NCBI RefSeq assembly: GCF_032268605.1
Contig: NZ_CP130318.1
Span: 5,617,501-5,681,500, forward strand
Direction of reading: 5' to 3'
Length of the DNA: 64,000 nt
DNA from: Paenibacillus aurantius
Lineage (GTDB): Bacteria; Bacillota; Bacilli; Paenibacillales; NBRC-103111
Below are positions 43,687 to 51,476 of this stretch, one piece after another (position 1 is the stretch's first letter; each line of letters begins with the position of its first letter). The notes below the pieces were generated by a model. The model worked only from the letters and a program-made list of their open reading frames with translations, did no database searches and was not told the origin of the DNA. Position numbers and translations under genes: made by a program.

Positions 43687-44202
43687 ATGAACAGCAAAAC
43701 CTTAGTCATCTGCCTTTATCTGCTTCTAATCTATTGGCTTTCCGTCCACTATGGGACGCTGCATTGGTTCTTCTACCCCTCTCTCGGCGCCTTTTCCTTT
43801 CTCCTTATGCACCGGACGTTCCACTTGCGGGAGCTGGGAAAGGTCGTGGCGGGAGCGGTCCTGGTGTCCACGATCAGCTCGGTAACCTATCATCTCTCGT
43901 CCGGGCTGCTCTGCTTTCTCGGCACTTCGCTCTTGACCGTGTGGCTGATGACCCGGCTGAAATGGAACGCTCCGCCCATTCTCGCCCTCTCGCTCGTTCC
44001 GTTCTTCGCCCATCCGGATACAGTCTGGTCCTTTCCCGTGGCCGTGGCCGTCACCTTGCTCGGGCTGATGCTGGCTATCGCAGCCGCCTTGTGGCTGGAG
44101 GCCTGGAGCGTATCGCTGGTCCGGCTCATGGCCGGGAAGGCCTGGTTCGCTCCGAGCGAGGAGGGCCCGGCCACCCCGCGCCTGAAGCAGGACGGGCTGT
44201 AG
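43687..44202 (+). CDS. HPP family integral membrane protein
   Basis: The 171-residue product has four to five membrane segments and the feature YPSLGAFSFLLMHRTFHLRELGKVVAGAVLVSTISS, typical of HPP proteins, then LLTVWLMTRLKWNAPPILALSLVPFFAHPDTVWSF. HPP proteins have been linked to nitrite transport in plastids and cyanobacteria, but bacterial roles are unsettled. The ribosome-binding site is weak (GATGGGAAC). A terminator follows. Confidence 0.75.
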   Translation: MNSKTLVICLYLLLIYWLSVHYGTLHWFFYPSLGAFSFLLMHRTFHLRELGKVVAGAVLVSTISSVTYHLSSGLLCFLGTSLLTVWLMTRLKWNAPPILALSLVPFFAHPDTVWSFPVAVAVTLLGLMLAIAAALWLEAWSVSLVRLMAGKAWFAPSEEGPATPRLKQDGL

Positions 44203-44278
44203 CCGGGGTCATCCGCCGGCCGGCTGGAGCAGCGGGCTTTCTCCGCTTAAGCCGGATGCCGCCGCACCGGTATAATGG

Positions 44279-44320
44279 CAAAAGCGCCTTCCCGTTCGTT
44301 ACGGGAAGGCGCTTATTGTC
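44279..44320 (+). terminator. Intrinsic terminator of the HPP gene
   Basis: AAGCGCCTTCCCG pairs exactly with CGGGAAGGCGCTT across a seven-base loop, followed by ATTGT. Confidence 0.75.
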
Positions 44321-44350
44321 GTGGTCCCGGCAGGCGGGATCGGCTATAGG

Positions 44351-45856
44351 CTAGCGGAGCGGCGCTGTTCCGGGGGAACGGCTTCCGGTGGGAACGGCGG
44401 AAGCCCGGTAACGCAGGCAGGCCTCGATCCACCGTTCGACGATGCCCGGGTTCGAAGGGAAGTAGAGGTGCGTGTAGCCTGCGGCGAGGCTGCCCTTTAC
44501 GAAACCCTCCTGCTTCGAGCCGAAGAGACCCTCCGTTTCATAGGCCGGGGGCAGGTCCGTTTCGTCCGGCCGCTCATGCACGGAATAATGAAACTCGTGC
44601 CCTTTGGCCTCCTCGCCGGGCGGCAGCAGAAAGTTCCCTTCCCGGCCGCGTACGGTCCGGTACCCGAGCGCGGCCAGCTTCGTCTGCATGCGGACTCGGC
44701 CCGGCAGCAGACCGGCCATCGCATGCTCGCGCCCTTCCGTATCGGCCAGGCTCTCCGTCAGGTACATGAAGCCGCCGCATTCGGCCAGGGCGGGCATGCC
44801 GGATTCGACGGCCCTCCGGATGGAGGCGGCCGCCTCCGCATGCTCGGAGAGCGGCCCGGCGAACTCCTCCGGAAACCCGCCGCCCAGGTACAGCCCGTCC
44901 GCTCCTTCCGGTACCGGCTCTCCCGCAAGCGGCGAAAAATACACGCACTCCGCTCCGTAATGCTCAAGGAGCTCCAGGTTCTCCGGGTAGTAGAAGGAGA
45001 ACGAGGCGTCCTTCGCCACGGCGATGCGGACGCGGGGCTCCTGCGGCTCGCCGCGGAACAGGACGGGTTCCGCCTGCACCGGGGCTCCTTCGGACAGCCG
45101 GACCAGGAGCTCCATGTCCAGGTGGGCTTCCGCCAGCGAGCCGAGGCGGCCGAACAGCTCGTCGCAGTCGCCCCGCTCGATCGACGGAATAAGCCCGAGC
45201 TGCCGCTCGGGGATCGAGACGGCGTCCTCGCGGCGCAAATACCCGGCTACGGGGATGCCGCATTCTTGCTCGACGGCCTCCCGGACCATCCGGTAATGGC
45301 CAATGCTACCGACGCGGTTCGCGATGACGGCGGCCACGCGAAGGCCTTCCGCGAAGGTTTGAAAGCCTTTAACAATGGCAGCCGCGCTGCGGGCCATCGC
45401 CGAGCAGTCGACCACCAGCAGCACCGGGGCGTCAAGGAGCATGGCAATTTCCGCCGTGCTGCCCTGGTTCGAGCGCGGATTCTTCCCGTCGAACAGGCCC
45501 ATGACGCCCTCGATCACGGAAATATCCGCCCCGCGGCTGCCCCGTATGTAGATTTCCTTCACCGCCTCCGGGCCGGTCATCCAGCTGTCCAGGTTGCGGG
45601 AAGGCCGACCGGTCAAGGCCGTATGATAAGTCGGGTCGATGTAATCCGGGCCGCACTTGAAGCCCTGCACCTCGTACCCCCGGTTTTTCAGTGCGGCCAT
45701 CAGGCCCAAGGTGACCGTGGTCTTGCCCGAACCGCTGCTGGGCGCCGCCACCACCAGACGCCGGCTCCCTCCGCCCGCATCCGGTCCCGCTTCGTCCCGG
45801 TCGGTTTCCTCGTTGCTGCGGGCTCTCCGGCCGTTCCACTCCCTACTCTCCGTCAT
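44351..45856 (-). CDS. cbiA: Cobyrinate a,c-diamide synthase
   Basis: The 501-residue product has an ATP-binding domain with VVAAPSSGSGKTTVTLGLM (P-loop), QGFKCGPDYIDPTYHTALTGRPSRNLDSWM (the cobyrinic-acid synthase signature) and SVIEGVMGLFDG, then a class I glutamine amidotransferase domain with the active Cys in MPALAECGGFMYL. It amidates the a and c side chains of cobyrinate. The ATG at 45856 overlaps the stop of the upstream gene by four bases, with GGAGGAG seven bases before it. The frame is open to 46237 without support. No cobalamin riboswitch is visible upstream of the operon. Confidence 0.92.
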   Translation of the reverse strand: MTESREWNGRRARSNEETDRDEAGPDAGGGSRRLVVAAPSSGSGKTTVTLGLMAALKNRGYEVQGFKCGPDYIDPTYHTALTGRPSRNLDSWMTGPEAVKEIYIRGSRGADISVIEGVMGLFDGKNPRSNQGSTAEIAMLLDAPVLLVVDCSAMARSAAAIVKGFQTFAEGLRVAAVIANRVGSIGHYRMVREAVEQECGIPVAGYLRREDAVSIPERQLGLIPSIERGDCDELFGRLGSLAEAHLDMELLVRLSEGAPVQAEPVLFRGEPQEPRVRIAVAKDASFSFYYPENLELLEHYGAECVYFSPLAGEPVPEGADGLYLGGGFPEEFAGPLSEHAEAAASIRRAVESGMPALAECGGFMYLTESLADTEGREHAMAGLLPGRVRMQTKLAALGYRTVRGREGNFLLPPGEEAKGHEFHYSVHERPDETDLPPAYETEGLFGSKQEGFVKGSLAAGYTHLYFPSNPGIVERWIEACLRYRASAVPTGSRSPGTAPLR

Positions 45857-46656
45857 ATCGGCTCTCCTCCCTTCATTGGTCCGTACAGCTCCGGATGAAG
45901 CACGGTGGCCAGCTTCTTCAGCCCGTCCAGCAGCCGGGGGGAAGGCCGGCAGAAGAGCGCCTCCTCCATTACATGAATCCGGTCCCGGCGTACCGCTTCC
46001 AGGGCATCCCAGCCGGGCCTTGCCCGCACCGTATCCGGCTTGACCAGCTTCGGCCGGATGCCTACCCAGGCGAGCGCGATATGATCGGGCTGCCGCTCCG
46101 CAACCTCCTCCCACGTCGAGCGGACGCTCGGCTCGGGCCGGTCGGCGAACAGGTTGCGCCCCCCGGCCAGCTCCGTCAGCTCGGTGAGCCAGTTGCCCCC
46201 GCCCGGTGTGAAGACGGGCTTCGCCCACCATTCCCAATAAACGCTCGGCCGGGACTCCGCCCGGCGGCTGATCTCCCGGTACCGGCGGATGGTCTCCGTG
46301 AAGGCCTCGTGGGCCCGGCCCGCGGCCTCCTGGCGTCCCGTCGCTTCCCCCAAGGTAAGCAGATTATCCGCCACATCGTCGAGCTTATTGGGGCTCAGCA
46401 CGAGATGGGGCAGCCCCCTTTCGACCAGCCTCTCGACGTTCTTCTCCATGCCGGGAACCGTCAGCGAAGCGACGACAAGGTCCGGCTTCAGCGCCTCCAC
46501 CCGGTCCATGTCAATATCCAGGTCGGGTCCGAGCTTGGGAAGCTCCCGGACGCCTTCCGGCCAATCCGAATAATTGTCCGTGCCGACGAGCAGCTTCTCC
46601 AGGCCCAGGAAGGCCAGCGCTTCGGTGTTGCTCGGGCACAGCGATACAATGCGCAT
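45853..46656 (-). CDS. Cobalamin-binding (BtuF-like) protein without signal peptide
   Basis: The 267-residue product is a type III periplasmic-binding fold: MRIVSLCPSNTEALAFLGLEKLLVGTDNYSDWPEGV, VEALKPDLVVASLTVPGMEKNVERL, then DHIALAWVGIRPKLVKPDTVRARPGWDALEAV. It lacks any signal peptide or lipobox, so it would be cytoplasmic, as in similar genes that sit with cobalamin biosynthesis genes. AAAGGAG lies six bases before the ATG at 46656; the frame is open to 46686. Its overlap with cbiA supports a role in corrinoid handling. Confidence 0.85.
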   Translation of the reverse strand: MRIVSLCPSNTEALAFLGLEKLLVGTDNYSDWPEGVRELPKLGPDLDIDMDRVEALKPDLVVASLTVPGMEKNVERLVERGLPHLVLSPNKLDDVADNLLTLGEATGRQEAAGRAHEAFTETIRRYREISRRAESRPSVYWEWWAKPVFTPGGGNWLTELTELAGGRNLFADRPEPSVRSTWEEVAERQPDHIALAWVGIRPKLVKPDTVRARPGWDALEAVRRDRIHVMEEALFCRPSPRLLDGLKKLATVLHPELYGPMKGGEPI

Positions 46657-46707
46657 GTCAGGCTCCTTTCCGTGTAAGTAACTCACACTGGTTTATAACA
46701 ATGCAAT

Positions 46708-47871
46708 CTATTTTCGATTACGGAAGTCCTCAACGATACCGTTGCGGAAGAGCTCTGACTCTTCCGCGAGCCGCATCGCTTCCTCCGCTAAGCCGAGCAG
46801 ATGAACGGCCACGTGAGACCGCTCCATGAGAGTCTGCGGGACGGAAGCTTCATCGTCCAGCACCAAAAGCTGATTCGTAAGCTTAGGCACCATCATCCCG
46901 CACCGGATCCCGGCCGATGCCAGGAAGCCTATCCGCGGGTACCTCGGATCGCCCTTCCAGCCCGCCTGCTCCAGTCCAAGCGTGTACTGCTCCGAGAGCC
47001 GGCTGGCGAACGCTTCTTTATCCTCGAGCGCTCCCAAACCATGATTCAAGCTCAGGCCATAGAAACGCCCAAGCTCCTCCCCGACTCCCGCGATTCCCGC
47101 ATTGGACCAGTCTATCATAATCAACTCTCCGCTTCTTCCCCTAAATAGATTCGGCTTCCAGGCGTCATTATGTGTAAATACTTTTGGCAGGAGACTTAGC
47201 ACATGCAGCAGCTCCGGACGGAATCTCCTGAAATTGGCGTAGCGCTCATACATATCCGCCGGAAATATCGTCTTCAGCCGGGGATGGTTCCAGGTGCTCC
47301 TCTCAAGGGCGGAGCCGTTATCGAACCTGTCGCACTCCCTAATCCAGGAGGCAAGGAAGCCCCGGCACAGCGAAGGCTCATCCGGAAGAGGCTGTCGACT
47401 ACCATAGGCCCCGTTGAACCTTCCTAGCAAGCAGGCCGTTTCCAGATAGCGCTCCTCCGTCCAGGACTCTTCTTCCGTATTCGCCACGTCTTCCATCCAA
47501 ATCCACCACGTTCCGTCCTGTTCCTCCTCTACTCCATAGCACACAGGGGCCCGAACTGGTTGGGGAAGACGGTCCAACAGGCCTGACCGGTATAGCTCCG
47601 GCTCCCGCCTCCAGCAGCAGTAGTGGGTCCAGCTGTCCGTCTCCTCCGACGGAAGGATATGCTTGCCTACCAGGGACCAGGCGAAATGGTTTCCCCCAAC
47701 GGATGCAGTCCCTCTTAAGCGGTAAAGTCCACCCGTCACCCTGTTTGAGGCCATCCAGTTTAACCGTTCCCAGCTCCATTCGCCAAGGACGGCAGAATTC
47801 TGATCGGCTTGCACCCGCACGAGACGCTGGATACGAGCGGATGGAATATTCGGACTATCTATAACTGCCAC
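46708..47871 (-). CDS. Phosphotransferase (APH/choline-kinase-like) family protein
   Basis: The 387-residue product has a kinase-like C-terminal lobe: the catalytic loop HNDAWKPNLF (H-x-D-x4-N) and the metal motif IDWSNAGIAG. The N-lobe has FAWSLVGKHI with the ATP-binding Lys and WWIWMEDVAN at the hinge. Small-molecule kinases of this fold phosphorylate aminoglycosides, sugars or amino alcohols; the substrate is unknown. The start is a GTG at 47871 preceded by AAGGGGG. The gene is alone, between the cobalamin genes and sda. Confidence 0.8.
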   Translation of the reverse strand: MAVIDSPNIPSARIQRLVRVQADQNSAVLGEWSWERLNWMASNRVTGGLYRLRGTASVGGNHFAWSLVGKHILPSEETDSWTHYCCWRREPELYRSGLLDRLPQPVRAPVCYGVEEEQDGTWWIWMEDVANTEEESWTEERYLETACLLGRFNGAYGSRQPLPDEPSLCRGFLASWIRECDRFDNGSALERSTWNHPRLKTIFPADMYERYANFRRFRPELLHVLSLLPKVFTHNDAWKPNLFRGRSGELIMIDWSNAGIAGVGEELGRFYGLSLNHGLGALEDKEAFASRLSEQYTLGLEQAGWKGDPRYPRIGFLASAGIRCGMMVPKLTNQLLVLDDEASVPQTLMERSHVAVHLLGLAEEAMRLAEESELFRNGIVEDFRNRK

Positions 47872-47952
47872 AAGCTTTCCCCCTTCTGCTTCCTCTCATT
47901 TTTTCTATATAAGACCGGATCAAACTCCTTAGGCTCAGGACACCTTTACCGG

Positions 47953-47985
47953 CAAAAAAAAGCCCGCAGGCAGTCCCGCAGGCTT
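47953..47985 (-). terminator. Intrinsic terminator downstream of sda
   Basis: On the minus strand AAGCCTGCGGG pairs with CCTGCGGGCTT (two G-T pairs) across a four-base loop, followed by eight T residues. A second hairpin GCCCGG/CCGGGC lies nearer the sda stop at 48028-48045. Confidence 0.8.
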
Positions 47986-48131
47986 CGTCATGGTTATTAG
48001 CCGCATGAAAGATTAAGGTCGTTACGCCCGGACAAGGCCGGGCTTGTACGTCATCCACATGAAGGGCTCTCAAAAGCGGCATTATCCCATGACTAATGCG
48101 CTTAGGCGTCTTGTCGGCAAAAGGGTCAGGG

Positions 48132-48275
48132 TTACATCGCGCTGCGGGTCAAGACCAAGTGCAGCCGGCGTCTTCTGACTTCCGTCTCAAGCATGTCGAT
48201 AAACTCTTCGTCCAGCTCCAGTTCAATCGCTTTTCGATAGGCTTCAATCAGATTGGCGTCATTCAGCAAGCCCAT
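48132..48275 (-). CDS. sda: Sda, sporulation histidine kinase inhibitor
   Basis: This 47-residue gene is recognised by LNDANLIEAYRKAIELELD and EFIDMLETEVRRRRL, which follow the pattern of Bacillus subtilis Sda (a helical hairpin of 46 residues). Sda binds the sporulation kinase KinA and blocks entry into sporulation while DNA replication or damage is unresolved. AAGGAGG lies nine bases before the ATG at 48275; an ATG at 48281 is too close. Its upstream region carries a LexA box and several DnaA boxes, just as expected for a replication checkpoint. Terminators follow. Confidence 0.9.
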   Translation of the reverse strand: MGLLNDANLIEAYRKAIELELDEEFIDMLETEVRRRRLHLVLTRSAM

Positions 48276-48321
48276 GAGCATCACCCTCCTTGCTTGCTAC
48301 TCTATCATAATTTGGAAATAA

Positions 48322-48333
48322 GAACAATTGTTC
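48322..48333. promoter_or_regulatory. LexA-type SOS box in the sda promoter
   Basis: GAACAATTGTTC is a perfect palindrome and matches the Bacillus LexA (DinR) consensus GAAC-N4-GTTC. It lies about 50 bases upstream of the sda start codon, next to a TATGAT -10-like sequence on the minus strand. Confidence 0.7.
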
Positions 48334-48335
48334 CC

Positions 48336-48435
48336 TTATCCACAGGCTTTTGTGGAAAACCTGTTGATAGGCTGTTGGTAACGGGGATAAGTCCATCTTT
48401 TATGCGTGTGTATAATGTGGGCAACGTTATCCACA
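48336..48435. promoter_or_regulatory. DnaA-box cluster upstream of sda
   Basis: Perfect DnaA boxes TTATCCACA lie at 48336-48344 and 48427-48435. Near matches on the other strand lie at 48351-48359 (TTTTCCACA), 48362-48370 (CTATCAACA) and 48373-48381 (TTACCAACA). An AT palindrome (CCAAAAAATA/TTTTTTTGG) is at 48456-48478. Bacillus subtilis sda is activated through DnaA boxes in its promoter, so this arrangement is conserved. Confidence 0.75.
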
Positions 48436-48556
48436 AAGCTAATAGGTCCACAGAAGCCCAAAAAATATTTTTTTGGCGCGTTGATAGAATGAGAGAAGAG
48501 GCGAAACGATGTTCGCCCCTTCTCCCGCCATTGCCCCGTTTCAGCCTTTCCCCCGC

Positions 48557-50065
48557 TTAGCCGGCGTATCCCTTCGGTTGATCCGTCGCGGACCACCGGT
48601 TCTCCGGAGCCGCCTTCTTGTCCAGCCATCCCCCCAAGCGATGGAATCGGCCGGCCGGCCTTTCCCTTTCCCCGGGGCGGCAGTAAACGTAATAATCGAT
48701 TTCGTTCAAATATTCCGCGAACCGAATGGCGGCATAGATTAAAGCCAGCGTGGAACCCAGGGCAAATCCCAAACCATACCCCCGATACCCTAAGGGCAGA
48801 AACAGGAGAGACAAGCCCGCATTGCAGCCGAAGAAGACCATGATACTTCGCAAGGCCCCCTGGCGGTCATCGAAATACAGCATCAATTGCATGATCACAA
48901 GCAGCATGGCGTTCGCGAAGGCACCCACGACCGTAAACCGGAACAGGGACACGAAGACGCCGTTCACATTCATAAGCGTGGTGAGGAACCCGGCGGTTCC
49001 GATAATGGCCAGGGACACCAAGCCCTGGTTGCGGAGCAGCTTGCCGAGCTCCTTCTTTAGAACATCGTATAGGCCGTCCCTTGCCTGCTCGACTTGCTCC
49101 AGCGTCCCCCCGTTGTTCACCTGGCCGAAAAACTGCCGGTAGCTCTGGTAGAACCGCGTCTCCACTGAAATAAGGAAGGAGACGAGCGTAGGAATAATCG
49201 TCAGGTATGCCCAGAACATGGCGCTGTCGTTCGCCGTATGGAAACGAAAGGTGGAAGCAACCGTAAAGGACCCCTCTCCGTACCAGATTACCCAGTTGCA
49301 CACCCAGATGCTGGCATTGTACAGGAAACCAATGGCGGCCAGCGTTGGATACTTGTCGAAGTAGGCCAGGAAAGCAAACTGTCCCTCCGTCCCGCGCTCC
49401 GGGAAGGTCCGGACCAAGGTCTGAAAGAGGAAGACCAGGGTCACCGCCATGCCGGCTGTGAAGCCGGCCAGCTGGTTCAAGGCGGGCCCGTGTTCCGTTG
49501 ACGGAAACAAAGCGTACCGGGTAAAAAGAAAGGCAAGGACGGCCCCGGTTCCCGTACCGGCAACAAATGCATAGGCGACCGCCTGGTAGAACTTGGCGGC
49601 TGTCAGGAATACCATCAGAAGCCAGATCAGGTTTACGGTGAGGAACAAGGCCAGCAGCACCGCTTTATACAGAAGTGGCAGCGGGGAGAACAGGCAGAAG
49701 ACCGTGCCGATCAGTAGAGCGGCCGAGCCGACCAGCTTGGAGCTCCCGAGAAAAGCGGCGAAAACCTCCTTATCTCTCTTCTCGTAGAGCAGGTCGGCCA
49801 AATAGCGGGTCAGGACCAGCTGAACGAGCCCGTGCAGCATGAGAGAGAAGATAAAGCTGTAGGAGACGCTCAGCAGGAACAGCTCCTTCTCCGCATAAGG
49901 CACCGGATGATACGCCTGCAGCATCCACCCGATGACCGCTATCGATAACACCATGCTAAGCCAGGGCCCTGCCGTAATAAAACCGGCATAGCCGTAAGCT
50001 TTTACACGGGATGAAAAGGTTTCTTTCTCATATAGGGACTTCAGGTGAAATCCGATTCCGGCCAT
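48557..50065 (-). CDS. pelG: PelG: exopolysaccharide Pel inner-membrane transporter
   Basis: The 502-residue product has about twelve membrane segments of the MOP/flippase type. MAGIGFHLKSLYEKETFSSRVKAYGYAGFITAGPWLSMVLSI is the typical PelG start and FHTANDSAMFWAYLTIIPTLVSFLISVETRFYQSYRQFF a central signature. PelG with PelD, PelE and PelF forms the membrane complex that makes and moves the Pel polymer. GGGGAG lies six bases before the ATG at 50065. The start lies within the end of pelF (38-base overlap). Confidence 0.93.
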   Translation of the reverse strand: MAGIGFHLKSLYEKETFSSRVKAYGYAGFITAGPWLSMVLSIAVIGWMLQAYHPVPYAEKELFLLSVSYSFIFSLMLHGLVQLVLTRYLADLLYEKRDKEVFAAFLGSSKLVGSAALLIGTVFCLFSPLPLLYKAVLLALFLTVNLIWLLMVFLTAAKFYQAVAYAFVAGTGTGAVLAFLFTRYALFPSTEHGPALNQLAGFTAGMAVTLVFLFQTLVRTFPERGTEGQFAFLAYFDKYPTLAAIGFLYNASIWVCNWVIWYGEGSFTVASTFRFHTANDSAMFWAYLTIIPTLVSFLISVETRFYQSYRQFFGQVNNGGTLEQVEQARDGLYDVLKKELGKLLRNQGLVSLAIIGTAGFLTTLMNVNGVFVSLFRFTVVGAFANAMLLVIMQLMLYFDDRQGALRSIMVFFGCNAGLSLLFLPLGYRGYGLGFALGSTLALIYAAIRFAEYLNEIDYYVYCRPGERERPAGRFHRLGGWLDKKAAPENRWSATDQPKGYAG

Positions 50066-51473
50066 ATTCTTCTCCCCTTCGTTCATATAAAGCCTCATAC
50101 TGCCCGATCACGTCCGCGGTCAAATAATAGGCCTGTACCCGGCGTCGGCCGTTCTCGCCAAGCTTCCGGCCTTCCTCCCGGTTGTAATGAAACCAGATGC
50201 ATTTCTCGGCAAGCTTGGACGGATTGACCGGCGGGACGACGAAGCCGGCCGGACCGAACGGATCCCCTTCCGTACCTTCTATAAGCTCCGAGCAGGAGCC
50301 GACGTCCGTCACCACATGCGGAATTCCGGCCGCCATACCCTCGAGCACCGACAGCGGCTGCCCTTCGGAAATGCTGCTCAGCACAAGCAGATCGAACCGC
50401 GGCAAATACTCCAGAATCTTGACATTGCCGGTAAACTGCACCTGCCCTTCCAGCTCAAGCGTACGGATAAGAAACCGGCATTCCTCATAATAGGCTTCAT
50501 CCTCCTCCGTCGGCCCCATGACGGTAAGCCGGAAGGGAATGCCTTGGTCCTTGATCATTTTGGCCGCATACAGCAGGGTCTTGATGTCCTTGATGGGCAC
50601 CACGCGGGCAATGATGCCGATGGCCAGGGTGTCTCCCCCTCCCTGCGGCCGGAGGCCGGCATACTTCTCGAACGGGATGCCGTTCGGAATAACCTTCAGC
50701 TTCTCTTCGGGAGCTCCCGCCTCCAGCTGGTAGCGGGAATTGCGGCCGAACAGGGTGATCACGTCGTCCGCTTGCCGGTAAGCCTGTTTCGAAAGCTGGT
50801 GAAAGAAGCGGATCCACCGCTGCTTGTAAGGAACCGGTACCCAAGCCGCCTGCAGAATCTCCTCTTCCCTCTCGCGGGAGTAAATCCCGTGCTCGGTCAG
50901 CAAGAAAGGAATCCCCTGCCGCTGCTTGATGAGAGCAGCCAGAAGACCGGCGTATCCGGTGGACACGGCGTGGATAAGATCCAGAGAAGGAAGCGGATTC
51001 TGCGCCAGGGCGATCAGCGGGGTGTACATCGACTGCCACATCCAGAAATAATCGAGAAAGGAGGACGACGGGTTCTCCTTGCGGTAAGCGTCCTTCACTA
51101 TTCTCCAGTACGCCCGGCTTTCAAAAAAACCTTTCGGACCGCCCATCTTCTCCCGGCTTCCGATGAGCTTAAGAGCCTCTCCATCCGTTTCCTCCAGCAT
51201 AAGCCAGGACCGGACCGCGCTTTCTTCCTCCGGGGTAAGCCGGGTCTCTCCGGAAGGAATCTTCTCTTTGTCTGTCTCCAGAATAAGGTCCGTGATTCCC
51301 GTCACATTGGCCGGAAGCTCATACTTGCGGTCAGCCGGCGTGCGCGGCCCCGACGAAATGGAAATAAGATGAAAGTCATGCTGGGGCATGCTTTCCAGAA
51401 TCATGTGAATCCAGCTCGAAACGCCGCCTCTTACATAAGGGTAGCTGCCTTCGGCAATGATGCCTATTTTCAT
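50028..51473 (-). CDS. pelF: PelF: Pel glycosyltransferase (GT4)
   Basis: The 481-residue product is a GT-B fold, family 4 glycosyltransferase: MKIGIIAEGSYPYVRGGVSSWIHMIL is the family start, FLLTEHGIYSRERE and GIIARVVPIKDIKTLLYAA the donor-domain entry, and LVLSSISEGQPLSVLEGMAAGIPHVVTDVGSC the E-x7-E motif. PelF uses UDP-activated N-acetylated sugars to build the Pel backbone. It starts four bases before the end of the intergenic stretch to pelA and overlaps pelG at its end, so the genes are co-translated. Confidence 0.93.
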   Translation of the reverse strand: MKIGIIAEGSYPYVRGGVSSWIHMILESMPQHDFHLISISSGPRTPADRKYELPANVTGITDLILETDKEKIPSGETRLTPEEESAVRSWLMLEETDGEALKLIGSREKMGGPKGFFESRAYWRIVKDAYRKENPSSSFLDYFWMWQSMYTPLIALAQNPLPSLDLIHAVSTGYAGLLAALIKQRQGIPFLLTEHGIYSREREEEILQAAWVPVPYKQRWIRFFHQLSKQAYRQADDVITLFGRNSRYQLEAGAPEEKLKVIPNGIPFEKYAGLRPQGGGDTLAIGIIARVVPIKDIKTLLYAAKMIKDQGIPFRLTVMGPTEEDEAYYEECRFLIRTLELEGQVQFTGNVKILEYLPRFDLLVLSSISEGQPLSVLEGMAAGIPHVVTDVGSCSELIEGTEGDPFGPAGFVVPPVNPSKLAEKCIWFHYNREEGRKLGENGRRRVQAYYLTADVIGQYEALYERRGEEYGRNRISPEVPI

Positions 51474-51476
51474 GGG

